Shown here piece by piece: positions 60,520 to 64,000 of a stretch of DNA of 64,000 bases. The DNA is taken from the NCBI RefSeq assembly GCF_003293745.1, contig NZ_PTLZ01000002.1, forward strand, positions 310,001-374,000, given 5' to 3'. The notes under the pieces were generated by a model. That model did no database searches, was not told where the DNA came from, and saw only the letters and a program-made list of their open reading frames with translations. The translations under genes were made by a program, and so were the position numbers. The stretch comes from Herminiimonas fonticola. GTDB taxonomy: Bacteria; Pseudomonadota; Gammaproteobacteria; Burkholderiales; Burkholderiaceae_D. The stretch's first letter is position 1, and each line of letters begins with the position of its first letter.

Positions 60520-61538
60520 CGGATGCCTGGGCACCGCAAGTCAATGGTGTCGTCAATACATTGAAGGCCACGCGCAAGCAATTGCGCGCCAACGGTCACG
60601 CGGTATTGATGGTGACGCCGGAGAACATGAAGACCTATTCCTGCCCCAGCTATCCGGAAATCCGTCTGGCCTACAAGCCGTATGGCAAGGTTGCGGCGGC
60701 GCTGGATGACTTCGATGCGGATTGCATACACATCGCGACCGAAGGGCCTATGGGTCTGGCGGCGCGACGTTACTGCCTCAATCGCGGGCTGGATTTCACA
60801 ACCGCGTATCACACGCGTTTTCCTGAGTATTTGCGTGCGCGCTATCACTTGCCGCTGGCATTGACGTATCGCTGGCTGAAGTGGTTCCACAAACCATCAA
60901 AGGCGGTGATGGTACCGACGCCACGCATGCAGGATGCGCTGGAACAAAGCGGCTTCAAGAACGTCGTGCAATGGAGTCGAGGAGTGGACACTAATTACTT
61001 CAAACCTGGACCGCGCGAAGAAGCGACCTTGAAGCGTCCACTGTATTTGTATGTGGGTCGTATCGCGGTCGAAAAAAATATCGAAGCCTTCCTGCAGATG
61101 GAATTACCTGGCGCGAAATGGGTCATTGGTGATGGTCCCATGCGCGAGGAACTGGAGCAGAAGTATCCAGACGTGCGCTTCCTCGGTGCCAAACCGCATG
61201 AAGCCTTGCCGGCGTATTACAACTGTGCCGACGTATTCGTTTTCCCTAGTCGTACCGATACTTTCGGTCTGGTACTGATAGAGGCGATGGCCTGTGGCGT
61301 GCCGGTGGCGGCTTATCCGGTTGAAGGGCCGATTGACGTCGTGGCACACGGCAAGTCCGGCATTCTTGATGCGGATCTGATGCGCGCTTGCTTTGAAGCC
61401 TTGAACTTGAAGCGCTCAGTGGTGAGGGAACATGCCTTGTGCTATTCGTGGAATGCTGCGACACAACAGTTCTTGAGGCATTTGCATCCGGTGCGCAAGA
61501 ACAATCTTATTCCGATGGTGCAGTCGTCGATTGCATAA
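60501..61538 (+). CDS. agt: GT4-family glycosyltransferase, Agt-like diacylglycerol glycosyltransferase
   Basis: The 345-residue enzyme from ATG 60501 (GGAAGAAGAG upstream) has the GT-B start RIAIITDAWAPQVNGVVNTL and the donor site VFPSRTDTFGLVLIEAMACGVPVAAYPVEGP. It is of the GT4 type related to Agt and SqdX-like enzymes that add glucose, galactose or glucuronate to diacylglycerol. With plcP upstream it would convert phospholipid-derived diacylglycerol to glycolipid. The sugar donor cannot be predicted. It ends the operon; a 14-bp hairpin lies 109 bp downstream. Confidence 0.78.
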   Translation: MRIAIITDAWAPQVNGVVNTLKATRKQLRANGHAVLMVTPENMKTYSCPSYPEIRLAYKPYGKVAAALDDFDADCIHIATEGPMGLAARRYCLNRGLDFTTAYHTRFPEYLRARYHLPLALTYRWLKWFHKPSKAVMVPTPRMQDALEQSGFKNVVQWSRGVDTNYFKPGPREEATLKRPLYLYVGRIAVEKNIEAFLQMELPGAKWVIGDGPMREELEQKYPDVRFLGAKPHEALPAYYNCADVFVFPSRTDTFGLVLIEAMACGVPVAAYPVEGPIDVVAHGKSGILDADLMRACFEALNLKRSVVREHALCYSWNAATQQFLRHLHPVRKNNLIPMVQSSIA

Positions 61539-61646
61539 GCCGAATTCCATAGCGCGTTTCTTGTCGATAAGATTCTGGCCTGAGCTTGCTCCAGACTAAT
61601 ACCCTATCAAGTTAAACATCGACTTGTCGCATGCCTTGCCTATACT

Positions 61647-61678
61647 GAAAACATGCGCAAAGTATTGCGCATGTTTTC
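61647..61678 (+). terminator. Terminator after the lipid-remodelling operon
   Basis: GAAAACATGCGCAA pairs perfectly over 14 bp with TTGCGCATGTTTTC around the loop AGTA, followed by TTTATT. It also lies 28 bp before the DUF1059 gene, whose promoter may overlap. Confidence 0.75.
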
Positions 61679-61705
61679 TTTATTGGCTGAAACATGGAGT
61701 CGATC

Positions 61706-61909
61706 ATGGCACGTAAATATATTGATTGTCGTGAATTTCCCAGCGACATGAATTGTTCGGTTGCGATCGCGGCAGATAGTGAAGATGAGTTGTTGAACGC
61801 AGCCGTGCAGCATGCGGTCGCGGTACACCAACATGTCGACACGCCGGAGTTGAGAGAGCAAATTCGGGAATTATTCAAGGACGGCACGCCGCCGCTTGTA
61901 TACCGTTGA
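61706..61909 (+). CDS. DUF1059 small protein
   Basis: The 67-residue protein from ATG 61706 (GGAGT 5 nt upstream; ATG 61694 is an alternative) starts MARKYIDCREFPSDMNCSVA and continues DSEDELLNAAVQHAVAVHQH and TPELREQIRELFK. This Cys-containing N-terminus and helical C-terminus fit the DUF1059 family. Function is unknown. Confidence 0.8.
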   Translation: MARKYIDCREFPSDMNCSVAIAADSEDELLNAAVQHAVAVHQHVDTPELREQIRELFKDGTPPLVYR

Positions 61910-61955
61910 TAAGCCAGCAAGATGGCAGGTATGCAAAGCTGATTTATTTGCGGGC

Positions 61956-62414
61956 TTATTTACTCAGTAAATCAGGCGCCATGACGGCGCGTACAAAGTT
62001 ACCGGCGATTTCATCCCGTTCGCGTTGGACTATCCACCAGGCATTGCCTTTGCGGATAGTCCAGTCTTGTGCGGTGCCGGTCACGAGTAGCGCGGCTAGT
62101 TGGCCCAGCGTTGGCTGATGGCCGATAATCAGTACCGGTTCGCGACTGCCCGGCCAATGGGCTGCAGCTAGAATCTTTTCGGCGGTCGAGCCGGGTGCCA
62201 GATCATCAACAATCTTGAACTTGCGCCCCAACGCTTCTGCGGTCTGGACGGTGCGGGTGGCCGGGCTGACCAGGATCTTGCAACTGTTGGGCAGATTATG
62301 ATCCAGCCACTCAGCCATTTTCCATGCTTGCTTGTGGCCTTTTGCCGTCAATGCGCGGCCCTCGTCGGGCTCTCCCATTTCTGCTTCTGCATGCCGCCAC
62401 AAGATCAATTCCAT
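61956..62414 (-). CDS. sixA: SixA-type phosphohistidine phosphatase
   Basis: The 152-residue protein has the histidine phosphatase motif LILWRHAEAE (RHG-type), SPATRTVQTAEAL, and IGHQPTLGQL with the second catalytic His. SixA enzymes remove phosphate from phosphohistidine on phosphotransfer proteins. It lies 4 bp downstream of ppk on the same strand, so it is in the ppk operon; a role in phosphate signalling is plausible. Confidence 0.88.
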   Translation of the reverse strand: MELILWRHAEAEMGEPDEGRALTAKGHKQAWKMAEWLDHNLPNSCKILVSPATRTVQTAEALGRKFKIVDDLAPGSTAEKILAAAHWPGSREPVLIIGHQPTLGQLAALLVTGTAQDWTIRKGNAWWIVQRERDEIAGNFVRAVMAPDLLSK

Positions 62415-62418
62415 GTTG

Positions 62419-64000
62419 TCACTCCAAAGGGGTGCCTAGAACTTCCATCAAATGTTGTTGTGCGCTGAAGGCGCTCGCCTTGCTGCGTGGTTTACGTTTT
62501 TGATATACGCCGTTGGAATCCAGTTCCCAGGTATTCATATTATCTTTGAGGTAGGGATTCAAACCTTCCGCGATCACACGTTTTTTCAAGGCCGGATCGA
62601 GGATGGGAAAAGCGACTTCAATCCGGCGAAACAGATTGCGGTTCATCCAGTCTGCGCTAGACAGAAAAATGTCGTGTGCCAGATCGTTGCGGAAATAATA
62701 GATGCGGCTATGTTCCAGGAAACGTCCGACATTGGAGCGAACCCGAATATTCTCGGACAAGCCCGATACGCCTGGACGCAAGGCGCAGGCACCACGCACG
62801 ATCAGATCGATTTTCACGCCGTCGGCAGATGCCGCATACAGAGCGCGAATCACGGATTCATCCAGCAAGGCATTCATCTTGGCGATGATGCGCCCAGGAC
62901 GACCTGCTTTTGCAATCTTTGCTTCGTTGCGGATGGCCTTGATGAATTCCTTTTGCAAGGCGAAAGGTGCCAGCCACAGATGGTTCAGCGTTTTTGGCTT
63001 GGTCAGGCTGGTCAGGTGAATAAAAACTTCATTGACCTCGGTAGCGATCACCGGATTCGCCGTCAGCATGCCGAAGTCGGTATAAAACTTGGTGGTACTC
63101 GGATGATAATTGCCTGTGCCCAGATGCGCGTAGTAGCGTAACGCGCCTTCTTCGCGGCGTATCACCAGTGCCAGCTTGGCATGCGTCTTCAAACCGACCA
63201 CGCCATATACAACCTGCGCGCCTGCACGTTCCAGTCTGTCGGCCCAGTTGATATTCGCTTCTTCATCAAAGCGCGCCATCAATTCCACGACTACGGTGAC
63301 TTCCTTGCCGCGTTGCGCAGCGAGGATCAGCGATTCCATCAAGTCGGAATTCATGCCAGTGCGATAAATCGTTTGCTTGATCGCGACCACAGCCGGATCG
63401 TGCGCGGCACTGCGTATGAAGTCGAGCACCGGCTGGAAGGATTGGAAAGGATGGTGCAGCAGTACATCATGCTTGCCTATGACGGCAAACAGATCCGTAT
63501 TCGACAACTTGGGCGGATACAGCGGCGAGTAAGGCGGGAAGCGCAGCTCAGGTTTGGTCACATGGTCGATCAACTCCGACAGGCGCACCATATTGACCGG
63601 CCCATCGACCGCATACAGGCGATTCTGGTCGATGGAGAACTGTTCCAGCAGGAATTGCGACAGATGCGGCGGGCAGTTTTTGGCGACTTCCAGTCGTACG
63701 GCAACGCCGAAATTGCGGCTTTGCAATTCCCCCTGCAATGCCTGGCGCAGGTTCTTGACCTCTTCTTCATCCACCCACAGGTCGCTGTTACGCGTCACGC
63801 GGAATTGCGAATAGGCCAGCACTTCGCGGCCTGTGAACAAATCGTTGATGTGCGCATGGATGATGGAAGACAGCAGACAGAAGGAAATGCCGTTCTTTGA
63901 TAGCTCGGGTGGCAACTGTATGACGCGCGGCAAAACGCGTGGTGCTTTCAGGATCGCGATGGCAGTGCCGCGACCGAAGGCATCCTTGCCGGACAGCTCA
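62419..64000 (-). CDS. ppk: Polyphosphate kinase 1 (5' part outside the window)
   Basis: The visible 526 codons continue beyond the right edge. Segments include SGKDAFGRGTAIAILKAPR, FRVTRNSDLWVDEEEV, the phospholipase D-like catalytic domain with IKQTIYRT, VVELMARFDEEANINWADRLE, and YAHLGTGNYHPSTTKFYTD, in which the His is autophosphorylated. The C-terminal domain has FLEHSRIYYFRN and LSSADWMNRNLFRRIEVAFP. It polymerises the gamma-phosphate of ATP into polyphosphate. sixA follows 4 bp downstream. Confidence 0.95.
   Translation of the reverse strand, partial: ELSGKDAFGRGTAIAILKAPRVLPRVIQLPPELSKNGISFCLLSSIIHAHINDLFTGREVLAYSQFRVTRNSDLWVDEEEVKNLRQALQGELQSRNFGVAVRLEVAKNCPPHLSQFLLEQFSIDQNRLYAVDGPVNMVRLSELIDHVTKPELRFPPYSPLYPPKLSNTDLFAVIGKHDVLLHHPFQSFQPVLDFIRSAAHDPAVVAIKQTIYRTGMNSDLMESLILAAQRGKEVTVVVELMARFDEEANINWADRLERAGAQVVYGVVGLKTHAKLALVIRREEGALRYYAHLGTGNYHPSTTKFYTDFGMLTANPVIATEVNEVFIHLTSLTKPKTLNHLWLAPFALQKEFIKAIRNEAKIAKAGRPGRIIAKMNALLDESVIRALYAASADGVKIDLIVRGACALRPGVSGLSENIRVRSNVGRFLEHSRIYYFRNDLAHDIFLSSADWMNRNLFRRIEVAFPILDPALKKRVIAEGLNPYLKDNMNTWELDSNGVYQKRKPRSKASAFSAQQHLMEVLGTPLE

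Noticed and set aside
1-64000. CRISPR arrays and tRNA or rRNA genes
   Set aside because: No regularly spaced direct repeats and no tRNA- or rRNA-like sequences were noticed by eye in the window; only the SRP RNA was found.

Overview
The window looks like a chromosomal segment of a betaproteobacterium, most likely Oxalobacteraceae (Herminiimonas/Janthinobacterium type). This rests on remembered gene content and order: type IV pilin genes, a riboflavin operon with a RibB-degenerate RibA fusion, a HexR-controlled Entner-Doudoroff block, ubiD followed by a 4.5S RNA gene, dnaX-ybaB-recR, and sixA-ppk. No database search was possible, so the taxonomy is an inference.

Layout. 1-1153: the end of a PilY1-like gene and two pseudopilin genes. 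1209-2929: ribD and ribE. About 2888-14537: an 11.6-kb integrated island at the 3' end of ribE. It has a P4-type integrase, arm-type repeats near both ends and a duplicated att site. It carries a PD-(D/E)XK-like unknown, a CadR/CDF metal-efflux pair and a GntR-controlled metabolic set (MFS carrier, alpha/beta hydrolase, iron alcohol dehydrogenase, fatty-acid-hydroxylase-type membrane enzyme), plus a thiol-dioxygenase-like cupin. 14739-19319: two exported proteins, an MHYT-GGDEF-EAL protein and a PAP2 phosphatase. 19702-21989: the rest of the riboflavin genes (ribBA, ribH) and nusB. 22102-31651: aminotransferase, lytic transglycosylase, ubiD, SRP RNA, and a MarR-flanked RND pump. 31654-39943: aidB, dnaX-ybaB-recR, a CoA-transferase, a 29-residue membrane peptide, an outer-membrane protein and two lipoproteins. 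40019-49492: central carbon metabolism (tal, hexR, zwf, pgi, edd, eda, rpiA), with two HexR-like operators between pgi and edd and a 517-bp inverted-repeat element before rpiA. 49535-57786: a PAS-GGDEF-EAL protein, small proteins, an Hsp70 relative, ppx, a DedA protein and a solute-binding protein. 58014-64000: a histone-H1-like protein, an olsB-plcP-agt-like lipid-remodelling operon behind a PhoB-type box, a DUF1059 protein, sixA and ppk.

Main points. (1) The island replaced the last codons of ribE with synonymous ones: both att copies encode the same C-terminal peptide with different codons. (2) Genes for an ornithine-lipid acyltransferase, a PlcP-type phospholipase C and a GT4 glycosyltransferase form one overlapping operon behind three 7-bp Pho-box units at 11-bp spacing, next to polyphosphate genes; this suggests phosphate-starvation membrane remodelling. 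(3) dnaX has a nine-adenine run where a -1 slip gives an immediate stop, as expected for a gamma subunit. (4) Two small genes (29 and 56 codons) have good ribosome binding sites.
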